Shown here: piece after piece, positions 1 to 8,710 of the stretch
Layout: each line of letters starts with the position of its first letter
Position numbering within the stretch: the stretch's first letter is position 1
From: Aestuariispira insulae
GTDB taxonomy: Bacteria; Pseudomonadota; Alphaproteobacteria; UBA8366; Aestuariispiraceae
Assembly (NCBI RefSeq): GCF_003385955.1
Contig: NZ_QRDW01000001.1
Coordinates: 248,001-312,000 of the forward strand
Direction of reading: 5' to 3'
Length of the DNA: 64,000 bases
Translations under genes and position numbers: made by a program
Notes under the pieces: generated by a model
What the model was told of the DNA's origin: nothing
The model's input: the letters and a program-made list of their open reading frames with translations, nothing else
Database searches by the model: none

Positions 1-493
1 CAGCCACAATCACCGCCGTCAAAATGATAAGGATCAGCGCATTTCGCTGCAGCCGGCTGAAAACCTCTTGACGCATCCGCTCTCCATGCAGGGCGACAGT
101 CACAGAACCGATGATCTCCTCATGGTCGCTCGCGCTATAGACAATCGGCAAGGTTTTGGAGACGGATACCGGGACATCGCCGACACCGCTTGCCCGCAAT
201 GACGCCACTTCCTCGCCCGTGAAATCACGCACGGTCACATAGAGAAAATCCGGATCCTGTTCGAGGGCCAGCAAAATCGGGCTGATCGCACGGATATCAT
301 AGTTCCAGAGCGGACTGGCCAGAGCCAGGGCCTGAACCTTGGTGTTTTGCACCAAGCGCTGCTGGAGGTTCTCCTGCGCCGAAGTGATCCCGGCATATTC
401 CAACAGCGCAAACAGCGAAATCATGCTGATTGCAATCAACGGCAGGACGACAGACAACAGTTTCGCCCGAATTGAGTTGATCAAATTAAACAT
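1..493 (-). CDS. N-terminal part of a membrane sensor protein (runs off left edge)
   Basis: An open frame begins with ATG at 493 and reads through the left edge without a stop, giving the first 164 residues. It starts with a short basic cytoplasmic stretch (MFNLINSIRAKLL), then a hydrophobic segment at about residues 12-33 (VVLPLIAISMISLFALL), then an extracytoplasmic region of about 115 residues, and a second hydrophobic segment begins at the edge (LILIILTAVIVA). This two-helix sensor layout is typical of histidine kinases, diguanylate cyclases and adenylate cyclases. The output domain lies outside the window, so the enzyme class cannot be told. No clear neighbour operon is visible; the next gene on this strand is the LysR regulator 100 bp upstream. 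Confidence 0.6.
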   Translation of the reverse strand, partial: MFNLINSIRAKLLSVVLPLIAISMISLFALLEYAGITSAQENLQQRLVQNTKVQALALASPLWNYDIRAISPILLALEQDPDFLYVTVRDFTGEEVASLRASGVGDVPVSVSKTLPIVYSASDHEEIIGSVTVALHGERMRQEVFSRLQRNALILIILTAVIVA

Positions 494-594
494 ACAGAGG
501 AACCGTCAGCCATCCATCCTTGCACTGCTACCTGCTTGCCTTGGTGCCGGGCAAGAATATGACATTTGTCTATAGCTGGCCACAAGATATCCAA

Positions 595-1512
595 CTAAGC
601 GCATAAAATGTCTTCAAAATCCGAATCTCTGGCGATCTGTTTCACCAACCAATTCTGAAACCTCTTGATACTGGGATCGTTGCGTCGATCCTTGCGATAG
701 ACAAGACACCAGCCTTCTGGTTTGCGGATTTCACACTCAAAAGGCTTAACCAGTCGCCCCTTACGCAATTCCTCCATGGCCCAGGGGCCATTGACCAGCG
801 CTATCCCCTGCCCCTCGATCGCGGCTTTCATGGAGAGGATATAGCTGTCAAATGTCGGCCCCGGTGCCTCAGCCAACTCCGGCACACCCGCCGCCGCGAG
901 CCAGTCATCCCATTCCTCTGGCGCGGTATAGACCCGCAACAGGGAATGGCGGCCCAGATCCTGCGGGGATTTAATTCCCTCATCGCCGTCAACCAGTGCC
1001 GGGGCGCAAACGGGATAAAGCACACCGTCGAACAAGGGGACATATTGAAGGTCCTGCTGTTTCTTGCGCACATAGAGAATCGCCAGGTCCGCATCATTCC
1101 GATCAAATTCCCAATCCAGATAGGACGTGGAAAGGCGCACCTGCATGCCAGGCTCCGCCTGCTGAAAGTCATGCAGCCGCGGCACCAGCCAGTTCATCGC
1201 AACCGTGATATAGACCTGCAACGCCAGCACATCCGGCGAGCCTGTTGCGGTCAGGAAACGGGTGCCGTCACTGATCCGGTCAAAGGCATCCCGCAAAATC
1301 GGATAATAGAAGGCGCCTTCTTCCGTCAACATGACAGAGCGCGCCGAGCGGTTGAACAGAACTACGCCCAACTGTTCCTCAAGCCCCTTGACCTGATGGG
1401 AGACTGCAGAATGGGTGACGTTCAACTCCTCCGCAGCTTTGCGGAAGCTTAAATGCCGTGCCGCCGCTTCAAAAGCCCTGAGCGCACTAAGACTGGGAAT
1501 TTTACGGGCCAT
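595..1512 (-). CDS. LysR-family transcriptional regulator (GcvA-like)
   Basis: The 305-residue product has the usual LysR length. A winged helix-turn-helix lies at about residues 20-45 (FRKAAEELNVTHSAVSHQVK), followed by the linker helix and a substrate-binding domain from about 92 to 300. The opening PSLSALRAFEAAARHLSF is the hallmark of the GcvA subgroup. It is transcribed divergently from the MttB-family gene at 1633, with a 120-bp shared promoter region. By LysR custom it probably controls that methyltransferase/flavoprotein operon and its own expression in response to a substrate or product of the pathway. The target and ligand are inference. Confidence 0.9.
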   Translation of the reverse strand: MARKIPSLSALRAFEAAARHLSFRKAAEELNVTHSAVSHQVKGLEEQLGVVLFNRSARSVMLTEEGAFYYPILRDAFDRISDGTRFLTATGSPDVLALQVYITVAMNWLVPRLHDFQQAEPGMQVRLSTSYLDWEFDRNDADLAILYVRKKQQDLQYVPLFDGVLYPVCAPALVDGDEGIKSPQDLGRHSLLRVYTAPEEWDDWLAAAGVPELAEAPGPTFDSYILSMKAAIEGQGIALVNGPWAMEELRKGRLVKPFECEIRKPEGWCLVYRKDRRNDPSIKRFQNWLVKQIARDSDFEDILCA

Positions 1513-1583
1513 GGACCAATATCACTCTTTGGTTACTTGAGCTCAACTAACGGTGAAAAGCAATCATTTGCTAGCACCCCCAC

Positions 1584-1612
1584 TTTACAGGCAAAAAGCG
1601 CATAATAACAAT
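1584..1612 (+). promoter_or_regulatory. candidate promoter of the MttB/DMGDH-like operon
   Basis: TTTACA at 1584-1589 and AACAAT at 1607-1612 are separated by 17 bp, about 20 bp upstream of the ATG at 1633. It lies in the divergent LysR intergenic region. The -10 match is only 4 of 6. Confidence 0.35.
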
Positions 1613-1632
1613 ATCGATGTTGGGAGAGCGTC

Positions 1633-3219
1633 ATGAGTGAGGTTCAACAGGTATCACGCCGAAGGGGCGGAAGGCAAGCCCGCCAGGCATTGAGGGCCGC
1701 GCCAAAGACCGAGGACGCCCGTCCTGTCCGTGCTGGCCTCGATGGCGGTAGTTTTAAACCGCTGAAAGAATCGGATATCTTCCGCATTCATGAAGCAGCC
1801 TTAACCGTGCTCGAAACCGTGGGCATGGCTGATGCCCCCCCCAGCTGTATCGATTACATCACCAAGGCGGGCGGAATACTCGCTGACAATGGCCGACTGC
1901 TCTTCCCCCGTGCCCTAGTCGAAGACACCCTTGCGAAGGCTGCGCGCAAATTTGTGTTGCATGGCCAGTCGCCGGAACATGATCTGGAACCTTGGGGCAG
2001 CAAGGTCCATTTTGGCACCGCCGGTGCCGCGGTCAGCATTGTCGATCCCTTTACCAAGCAATACCGCCATTCCAACATTCAGGATCTTTACGACCTGTCC
2101 CGACTGGCGGATCGGATGGACAATATCCATTTCTTCCAGCGCATGGTTGTGCCTCGCGACCTGCCGGAACCGGCAGATATGGATTTCAACACCTGTTATG
2201 CTTCTGTCAGCGGCACGACCAAACATGTGGGATCCAGCTGGGTCAACCCGAAGCATCTGGAGAAATCACTGGAGATGCTTCACTACATCGCCGGCGGTGA
2301 GGGTAAATGGCGCGCACGCCCCTTTGTCAGCCAATCCAACTGTTTCGTGGTGCCACCGCTGAAATTCACCGAGGATGCCTGTGCCTGCCTGGAGGTTGCC
2401 GTGCGCGGCGGCATGCCGGTGCTGCTGCTTTCCGCCGGACAGGCCGGGGCCACCAGCCCAGCCGCCCTTGCAGGCTGCATCGTACAGGAAGTGGCCGAGG
2501 TCCTGGCGGGGTTGGTTTATGTTAATGCGATCAAACCGGGCCATCCGGCAATTTTCGGCACCTGGCCCTTTGTTTCCGATTTGCGCACCGGTGCTATGTC
2601 CGGTGGCTCGGGCGAGCAGGCCCTGCTTTCGGCCGCATGCGGGCAGATGGCACAATTCTACGATCTGACCGGCGGTGCGCCGGCCGGCATGACCGATTCA
2701 AAACTGCCGGATGCCCAGGGCGGCTATGAAAAAGGCTATAACCACGCGCTGGCTGCCAATTCCGGCCTCAACATGATCTATGAATCGGCCGGGATGCATG
2801 CAAGCCTTTTGGGGGCCTGTTTCGAAAGCCTGGTCATTGACAATGACTCCATCGGCGCGGTGCTGCGCACGGTTCGCGGAATCGAAATTAGCGAAGATTC
2901 GCTCTCGGTCGAGGCCATCCGCCAGGTCTGCACGCAGGGCCCCGGCCACTTCCTGGGCCATGACCAGACCCTGAGCCTGATGGAAACGGAATATGTCTAT
3001 CCACAGGTCGGGGACCGGACCAGCCCGAAGGAATGGGTTGAACAGGGTGAAACCGATGCGGTCGAAAAAGCCCATAAAAAGGTCCGGGAGGTGCTTTCCA
3101 CCCACTATCCCCGGCATATTTCCGATAAGATGGACGAGGAAATCCGGGCCAGGTTTGACATCAAGATCGACCGCGCGGACATGACCGCGGGCAATGGTCG
3201 CTGGGAGCGTTCAGCCTGA
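1633..3219 (+). CDS. trimethylamine methyltransferase (MttB) superfamily protein, non-pyrrolysine type
   Basis: The 528-residue product matches the MttB superfamily over about residues 40-505 (for example FRIHEAALTVLETVGM and the glycine-rich SGGSGEQALLSAACGQMAQF). The frame has no internal amber codon, so it belongs to the non-pyrrolysine branch, whose studied members demethylate quaternary amines such as glycine betaine by transfer to a corrinoid protein. No corrinoid-binding protein or corrinoid activator is encoded nearby. The gene is followed after 52 bp by a dimethylglycine-dehydrogenase-like flavoprotein and is preceded by a divergent LysR regulator, so a role in catabolism of a methylated amine is likely. 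The exact substrate and methyl acceptor are unknown. An arginine-rich N-terminal tail precedes the fold. Confidence 0.85.
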   Translation: MSEVQQVSRRRGGRQARQALRAAPKTEDARPVRAGLDGGSFKPLKESDIFRIHEAALTVLETVGMADAPPSCIDYITKAGGILADNGRLLFPRALVEDTLAKAARKFVLHGQSPEHDLEPWGSKVHFGTAGAAVSIVDPFTKQYRHSNIQDLYDLSRLADRMDNIHFFQRMVVPRDLPEPADMDFNTCYASVSGTTKHVGSSWVNPKHLEKSLEMLHYIAGGEGKWRARPFVSQSNCFVVPPLKFTEDACACLEVAVRGGMPVLLLSAGQAGATSPAALAGCIVQEVAEVLAGLVYVNAIKPGHPAIFGTWPFVSDLRTGAMSGGSGEQALLSAACGQMAQFYDLTGGAPAGMTDSKLPDAQGGYEKGYNHALAANSGLNMIYESAGMHASLLGACFESLVIDNDSIGAVLRTVRGIEISEDSLSVEAIRQVCTQGPGHFLGHDQTLSLMETEYVYPQVGDRTSPKEWVEQGETDAVEKAHKKVREVLSTHYPRHISDKMDEEIRARFDIKIDRADMTAGNGRWERSA

Positions 3220-3271
3220 ACGAACCGGCAGCAGGACAAGAACAGGCGAAGAGTAGAAGGATAAAGAACCC

Positions 3272-5695
3272 ATGCAATCACATGCACGTGTAGTTATCAT
3301 CGGTGGCGGGATCGTCGGCTGCAGCGCTCTCTATCATCTGGCAAAAATGGGGGAAACCGATGTGGTCCTGCTGGAGATGGATGAGCTGACATCCGGTTCC
3401 ACCTGGCACGCGGCGGGCAATATCCCGACCTATGCCGGCAGTTGGAATATCATGAAATACCAGCGCTATTCCTCCAAGCTCTATGAAACGCTGGCGGAAG
3501 AGGTCGATTATCCGATCAACTATCATGTGACCGGCTCCATCCGGCTTGCCAATAACAAGGACCGGATGGATGAGTTTCATCATGTAACATCCATGGCCCG
3601 CAAGCAGGGCATGGAATATGAAATGCTTTCGCCCTCGGAAATGAAGGACCGCTATCCCTTCCTCGAGTTGCATAATATGGAAGGCGGCCTCTGGGACCCC
3701 TATGACGGCGATATCGACCCCTCGCAGGTGACCCAGGCGTTGGCCAAGGGTGCCCGTGATCTGGGCGCGGTGATCCACCGCTTCACACCTGTCACCGGCA
3801 TTTCCAAGCTGCAAAACGGCGAATGGAAGGTGTCCACGCCCGAAGGAGACATCACCTGCGAGATCGTGGTGAATGCCGCAGGCTATCGGGGGGCGGAGGT
3901 CGCAGCCATGGTCGGCCAGTTCCTGCCCATCGCCACCATGTCGCATCAGTATCTGGTGACCGAAAGTGTGCCGGAACTGTCCAACCGGGACACGCCACTG
4001 CCGCTGCTGCGCGACCCCGATGACAGCTATTATCTGCGTCAAGAACGCGATGGCCTGATCCTGGGCCCCTATGAATGGAAAGCCACGCCAATGTGGCAGG
4101 ACGGCATTCCGGAAAACTTCGCCTATCAGCTCTGGTCTGATGATCTGGAACGGCTGGAATGGTATATCGAGCAGGCCATGGGCCGCGTGCCGATCCTGGC
4201 AAGCGCCGGGATCCAGAAAGTGATCAACGGCCCGATCCCTTATTCCCCCGACGGCTATCCTTACATCGGCCCGGCCCATGGTTTGAAAAATTTCTACCAT
4301 TGCTGCTCGTTCAGCTTCGGAATTTGTCAGGGTGGCGGGGCTGGCAAGACCATCGCCGAATATATCGTCGAAGGCGAGCCGGAATGGGACATGTGGGGCC
4401 TGGACCCCAGACGGTACACTGATTACGCCAACCAGAAATATGTCACCGACAAAGCGGTCGAACTTTACCAGCATGAATATGCCATCGGTTACCCGCATGA
4501 AGAACGCGAGGCCGGCCGCCCGGCCAAGACCACACCGGTCTATGAAAAACTGAAAGCCAAGGGCGCCATGTTCGGCGCCAGGGGCGGCTGGGAACGGGCG
4601 ACCTGGTTTGTGCCGGAAGGGCAAGAGGCCAAACAGGACCTGTCTTTCCGCCGGTCAGACGTCAATTGGACCGAAGCGGTCGCGCAGGAATGCAAAACTG
4701 TGCGTGAAAAGGCCGGCATCCTGGATTTGGGCGGTTTCTCCCGCTACATCGTCAAAGGCGACGGAGCGGAAGCGTGGCTCGACCGCATGATCTGCGGCAA
4801 ACTGCCGAAAACCGGTCGTTTATCCCTCTCCTACATGCTGGGCGAAGCAGGCGGAGTGATGTGCGAATTCACCATTCTGCGCAATCCGGATGACAGTTTC
4901 CTGTTGATCTCTGCAGCTGCCGGGCTGTGGCATGACGAGGACTGGCTCAATTTCCACAAACCGGAAGATGGCTCTGTCACAATCGAGAATGTCACCGCGC
5001 GCTATGGCTGCCTGGTACTGGCCGGGCCGGAATCAAGGGATATCCTGGGCAAGATCACCTCTGCCTCGCTGGAAAACAAGGATTTCCCCTGGCTGTCCGC
5101 GCAGACAATCGATATCGGCTTTTCTTCCGTGTTGGCCATGCGGGTCAACTATGTGGGTGAGCTTGGTTGGGAATTGCATGTGCCAATGGAATATCTGGGC
5201 GCGGTCTATGACTTGGTCTGGGACGCGGGCCAGGAGCATGGCCTGATTGATTTTGGCATGTATGCCATGGACAGCCTGCGCCTGGAGAAATGCTATCGCG
5301 GCTGGAAGTCGGACCTGGGCCATGAATATTCCCCGCTGAAATCCAGCCTGGACCGGTTCATGGACCTGGACAAGGCGGCATTCAAAGGCAAGGCCGCCCT
5401 GGAAAAAGAACTGCGGGAAGGGGTCAAGGAACGGTTCGTTCCCCTGCTGGTCGAAGCCGACGGTGCCGATGCCCCCTTCTGTTCCTCAGTGTTTGATGGT
5501 GACGACAATATCGGTCTGGTGACCTCCGGCGGTTATGGCCATACGATCGGCAAATCCATCGCTCTGGCCTATATCCGCACTGATCTTGCAAAACCCGGCA
5601 CTAAGCTGGAAGTTGAGATCCTCGGCAAACGCTATCCGGCAGCGGTCGCCCAGGAACCTTTATTCGACCCGGATAACGAACGCCCACGCGCTTAA
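3272..5695 (+). CDS. FAD-dependent oxidoreductase with GcvT domains (dimethylglycine/sarcosine dehydrogenase-like)
   Basis: The 807-residue product starts with an ADP-binding Rossmann motif (VVIIGGGIVGCSALYHL, residues 7-23) and a DAO fold to about 370, followed by a bridging FAO_M segment, a GcvT aminomethyl-transfer domain (about 430-680) and a GcvT C-terminal barrel (about 700-790). The motif STWHAAG with His46 corresponds to the histidine that covalently binds FAD in dimethylglycine and sarcosine dehydrogenases. Such enzymes oxidise an N-methyl group and pass the one-carbon unit to tetrahydrofolate. It sits 52 bp behind the MttB-family gene, very probably co-transcribed. Together they would remove successive methyl groups from a betaine-type compound. 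The substrate (dimethylglycine, sarcosine or another N-methyl amine) cannot be set from sequence. Confidence 0.88.
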   Translation: MQSHARVVIIGGGIVGCSALYHLAKMGETDVVLLEMDELTSGSTWHAAGNIPTYAGSWNIMKYQRYSSKLYETLAEEVDYPINYHVTGSIRLANNKDRMDEFHHVTSMARKQGMEYEMLSPSEMKDRYPFLELHNMEGGLWDPYDGDIDPSQVTQALAKGARDLGAVIHRFTPVTGISKLQNGEWKVSTPEGDITCEIVVNAAGYRGAEVAAMVGQFLPIATMSHQYLVTESVPELSNRDTPLPLLRDPDDSYYLRQERDGLILGPYEWKATPMWQDGIPENFAYQLWSDDLERLEWYIEQAMGRVPILASAGIQKVINGPIPYSPDGYPYIGPAHGLKNFYHCCSFSFGICQGGGAGKTIAEYIVEGEPEWDMWGLDPRRYTDYANQKYVTDKAVELYQHEYAIGYPHEEREAGRPAKTTPVYEKLKAKGAMFGARGGWERATWFVPEGQEAKQDLSFRRSDVNWTEAVAQECKTVREKAGILDLGGFSRYIVKGDGAEAWLDRMICGKLPKTGRLSLSYMLGEAGGVMCEFTILRNPDDSFLLISAAAGLWHDEDWLNFHKPEDGSVTIENVTARYGCLVLAGPESRDILGKITSASLENKDFPWLSAQTIDIGFSSVLAMRVNYVGELGWELHVPMEYLGAVYDLVWDAGQEHGLIDFGMYAMDSLRLEKCYRGWKSDLGHEYSPLKSSLDRFMDLDKAAFKGKAALEKELREGVKERFVPLLVEADGADAPFCSSVFDGDDNIGLVTSGGYGHTIGKSIALAYIRTDLAKPGTKLEVEILGKRYPAAVAQEPLFDPDNERPRA

Positions 5696-5715
5696 AGCGA
5701 CATGATTAAGAAAAT

Positions 5716-5745
5716 AAGGGTCAGGAACCAACGTTCCTGACCCTT
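5716..5745. terminator. bidirectional terminator between convergent genes
   Basis: A perfect 13-bp inverted repeat (AAGGGTCAGGAAC, loop CAAC, GTTCCTGACCCTT) lies between the flavoprotein gene and the convergent symporter gene. It can end transcription from both sides; T-rich flanks are present on both strands. Confidence 0.8.
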
Positions 5746-5766
5746 TGTCATTCTCTACCCGAGCCG

Positions 5767-6633
5767 TCAAACGGCTTGCGGCGCCAGCTTCTTCCGTGAA
5801 ATGCCGAGGAAGATCATGGCGGAGGCAAACATGATCAGGCTGTAGATCGCCGCCGGGATCACATAAGCCCCGCCACCATATAGCAGAACCCCGACCGCGA
5901 TGGCCAAGGTGCCATTCTGGAGCCCGCATTCCACACAGATCGAAATCCTTTGCGCCATGCCGCTGCCCAGCATTTTAGCGCCGAGGAAAGCCAACAGCAT
6001 CATGGTCAGGTTCAACGCCAGCGTGACCCCGCCCGCTTCGGCAAAATAGGCCACCACATTGTCCCGTTGCTGGAACACTGCTCCGGCCAGAACCAGCACA
6101 AAGAAAATGGTGGAAACGGTGCGTGCGATCGGCTCCGCCTTCAAAGCAAATCTCTCTGCCAGCCTGCGTACCAGCATGCCCAGCAGAACCGGCGCGGTGA
6201 CAATGGCAAAGATTTTAATCGCCGTGCCGGCCAAGGTCACTTCCCCGCTCATGGCCTCACCCAAAATCCATTCGTGGGAAAAAGCCAGAACCAGGGGAAT
6301 GGTCACAATGCAAAGCAGGCTGGCCACCGCCGTCAGGGAGACGGACAGCGCAACATCGCCCCGGGCCAATGCGGTCAGATAATTTGACGTGACCCCGCCC
6401 GGCGCCACCGCAATCAGCATGACCCCCATGGCAATCTCTGGGGCCAGCGGCCAGAGGGAGACCAAGGCAAAGCCCACCGCCGGCAACAGAACGATCTGAA
6501 ACAACAGCCCGACCAGCATATCCTTCGGCCTTGTGGCCAGCCTGGCAAAATCTGGAAAGGTCAGGCCCAGGCCCAACGTGAACATCATGAAGGCCAGCAC
6601 CAGCGGCAGGACCACGTCCGTGACAATACCCAT
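5767..6633 (-). CDS. bile acid:sodium symporter (BASS/SBF) family protein
   Basis: The 288-residue, strongly hydrophobic protein has about nine predicted membrane helices and the family signatures LGLGLTFPDF near the N terminus and APGGVTSNYLTALARGD in the middle, the latter matching the conserved sodium-site region of SBF proteins. Bacterial members take up or export organic anions with sodium. It converges on the MttB/flavoprotein operon, so a link to methylated-amine metabolism is not implied by operon structure. The ATG at 6633 has a weak upstream TTGAGAA. Its substrate is unknown. Confidence 0.85.
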   Translation of the reverse strand: MGIVTDVVLPLVLAFMMFTLGLGLTFPDFARLATRPKDMLVGLLFQIVLLPAVGFALVSLWPLAPEIAMGVMLIAVAPGGVTSNYLTALARGDVALSVSLTAVASLLCIVTIPLVLAFSHEWILGEAMSGEVTLAGTAIKIFAIVTAPVLLGMLVRRLAERFALKAEPIARTVSTIFFVLVLAGAVFQQRDNVVAYFAEAGGVTLALNLTMMLLAFLGAKMLGSGMAQRISICVECGLQNGTLAIAVGVLLYGGGAYVIPAAIYSLIMFASAMIFLGISRKKLAPQAV

Positions 6634-6756
6634 TTCTCAAGAACCCGTTTCATTGTTATAGTTTCAGATAAGCTACCCCCAGCGGGCAGCAAATTGGAAC
6701 GATCCAGACTACTCTTCATGCCAGAACAGTTTTACTTATCGCTCCATCAGATTAGC

Positions 6757-7506
6757 CTAAAAATGCGCCGACATGCCGCCATCGACCGTGATAGTCTCAC
6801 CGGTGATATAGCTGGCGGCATCGGATGTCAAAAAGACAGCGGCACCCGCTATCTCTTCCGGACGGCCCCATCGCTCCAGCGAAACCCGTGTTTTCAACCA
6901 GTCAAGCAGCGCCTCATCTTCGGCCATGGCCGCATTGGTTTCGGTCGCGAAATAGCCGGGTGCAATGGCATTGACCGTGATCCCGCAGGGGCCCAGCTCC
7001 GCCGCCAATGCCCGTGTCATGGCGGATAACCCGCCTTTGGCCGTGGTATAGGCGGCATCTTTCGCACGTGACATCGGCCCCGCAATTGAGGTGATGTTGA
7101 TGATCCGCCCCCTGCCCCTCTTTTTCATCAAGGAGGCGGCACGACGACAAAGATCGAACGGTGCCACCAGATCCACCTCCAGCAGGCGGCGCAGATCTTC
7201 CAGATCAAATTCATCGAGCGCGCGGCGATCCCGAACCCCGACATTATTGACCAGGATGTCCAGCTCGTCGGCCTGATCAAAAAAACACGCCACCGCTTCC
7301 GGATCAGAAACGTCAAACAAGGCCGGTTTTGCCGGATACCCCTGATTGACCAGCAGCTGCACCGCATCACCCACTTTTTGTGCGTCACGGCCATTAATCC
7401 AGACACATGCACCGGCCTTGGCCATGCCCCGTGCCATTTCAAGGCCAAGCCCCTGCGTCGCCCCCGTGACCAGGGCCTGACGGCCCCTAAGAGAGAACAA
7501 ATCCAA
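6757..7506 (-). CDS. SDR-family oxidoreductase
   Basis: This is a classical short-chain dehydrogenase/reductase. With a TTG start at 7506, preceded by GGGAGG seven bases upstream, the protein is 249 residues, the family norm; the frame stays open further upstream (ATG at 7542) but that extension has no fold. The cofactor motif TGATQGLG is at residues 14-21, NNVG at 87-90 (usually NNAG), and the catalytic Ser140, Tyr153 and Lys157 lie in SIAG and YTTAK. The C-terminal ITGETITVDGG is typical. It resembles gluconate 5-dehydrogenase and 3-oxoacyl-ACP reductase-like enzymes. The substrate is unknown and it appears monocistronic. Confidence 0.85.
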   Translation of the reverse strand: MDLFSLRGRQALVTGATQGLGLEMARGMAKAGACVWINGRDAQKVGDAVQLLVNQGYPAKPALFDVSDPEAVACFFDQADELDILVNNVGVRDRRALDEFDLEDLRRLLEVDLVAPFDLCRRAASLMKKRGRGRIINITSIAGPMSRAKDAAYTTAKGGLSAMTRALAAELGPCGITVNAIAPGYFATETNAAMAEDEALLDWLKTRVSLERWGRPEEIAGAAVFLTSDAASYITGETITVDGGMSAHF

Positions 7507-7615
7507 ATCCAGGCCTCCCACCAATTTTTCCCGAACGCACATTAAGGGGAATGGGATGAAAAGGGAACAGGCAGCGGGCGTTTCCGCCAACCGCCTTTCC
7601 CTGATACTGACCTGT

Positions 7616-8302
7616 TTACTGCGCCGCACCAGCAAAATAATAGGTATGGTCATTCAGGTGGGCGTCATTAAATGCTTCGATCGCCTCCAGAATATCCGGA
7701 TTGTTTTCCCGGAACCGTTCGCCGTGAAGGGGCGAATCATAAAACAGAAGAACCGCTTCATCCGGTGTTTCCATGCCTGATGCCGCCTGCACCCGCATGA
7801 AACTCTCCCGGCGATAACGGTCTTTCCGGTCCAGCGTCCAATTGCGGATCTGTTCCAGGTCCTTGCGTCGCCGAGGCGGCTTGTCGTTATTAAAGTGGCT
7901 GACTTTCAGGATATAGGCTCGGTTCCGATAATCAGAAGCACTGTCATCTTCCGGAAAATCCGTTTGCCGCCCAACGAGCAATACAGGCCGCCGGTCAGGT
8001 CCATTCACCAATCCCGCGAAACCAGCCGCCTCCAGATCAACCGCCTGATCACAGGTGAGCCAGATGAACTGCTCCGGTTGGTCGAGATTGATCGCACCCG
8101 CCTCTCCCAGAACCGGCCCCATACGCTTGACGACACAGTCATTTTCCACCACTGCAGTGGCCAATTGCTCTGCGATACTGCCGCCATCCTCACCATAGAC
8201 CAAAGCCAATAAGGCATGGCTCGCCGCCCCCCCGGTTTGTGGCGCACCAAGAAGGCAGATCATTGCAACCGCTGCCGCGGCAGCCATCTTATTTTGTTCC
8301 AT
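7616..8302 (-). CDS. exported protein of unknown function
   Basis: The 228-residue product begins at an ATG (8302) preceded by a strong GGGAGGGG. Residues 1-28 form a signal peptide (short polar start, then AAAAAVAMICLLGAP, ending near GGAASHA). The mature part has two cysteines, is rich in charged residues and contains a KPPRRRKDLEQIR stretch. I recognise no domain. It lies 13 bp downstream of a small unknown gene (8316-8609) on the same strand and is probably co-transcribed with it. Location is likely periplasmic. Function is unknown. Confidence 0.65.
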   Translation of the reverse strand: MEQNKMAAAAAVAMICLLGAPQTGGAASHALLALVYGEDGGSIAEQLATAVVENDCVVKRMGPVLGEAGAINLDQPEQFIWLTCDQAVDLEAAGFAGLVNGPDRRPVLLVGRQTDFPEDDSASDYRNRAYILKVSHFNNDKPPRRRKDLEQIRNWTLDRKDRYRRESFMRVQAASGMETPDEAVLLFYDSPLHGERFRENNPDILEAIEAFNDAHLNDHTYYFAGAAQ

Positions 8303-8315
8303 CACATCCCCTCCC

Positions 8316-8609
8316 TCATTCCGCCAGGTTGAAAGAGACCTGATGGTCGTAGAAAACATCCGTCGGCAGCTTATGCCGCTCCGTTTTCATTGCCTGAATA
8401 GCCTCCAGTGGTTTAGCCACAAAAGCGATGGGGTGGGCCGGTACCGGCATACTGGGAGCGTGACCGATGAAACGGGCAGTGAAATGCTCATCATTCCAGT
8501 CATAGGAGACCTGAGCCGCTTCCCGGCCGTCCATGCAGATTCCCAACCGCATCTTGCCCTTCATGGCATGCTCGATCTGCGCGTCAATCAGGCTAACGTC
8601 ATACTTCAT
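8316..8609 (-). CDS. small protein of unknown function
   Basis: The 97-residue product (MKYDVSLIDAQIEHAMKG...) has no signal peptide and no membrane segment. It reads like a small soluble alpha/beta protein: a predicted N-terminal helix, then strands around MRLGICMDG and AQVSYDW. The ATG follows GGAATTGTTCCT and a weak purine-rich site. It is the first gene of a two-gene unit with the exported protein that starts 13 bp downstream, and diverges from the LysR gene at 8711. I do not recognise the family. Confidence 0.6.
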   Translation of the reverse strand: MKYDVSLIDAQIEHAMKGKMRLGICMDGREAAQVSYDWNDEHFTARFIGHAPSMPVPAHPIAFVAKPLEAIQAMKTERHKLPTDVFYDHQVSFNLAE

Positions 8610-8710
8610 AGGAACAATTCCTTCGATAATGGTTGATGACCTCTTGATCGCACAAAGCCTTTGGATCTAAAATTCACCATTATTGAAACATAGCGGTGCA
8701 ATAATTATCC

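Noticed and set aside
3278-4624. Long antisense open frame of 448 codons opposite the flavoprotein gene
   Set aside because: It is a shadow of the real gene: codon pattern and homology support only the plus strand, and similar antisense frames accompany most GC-rich genes here.
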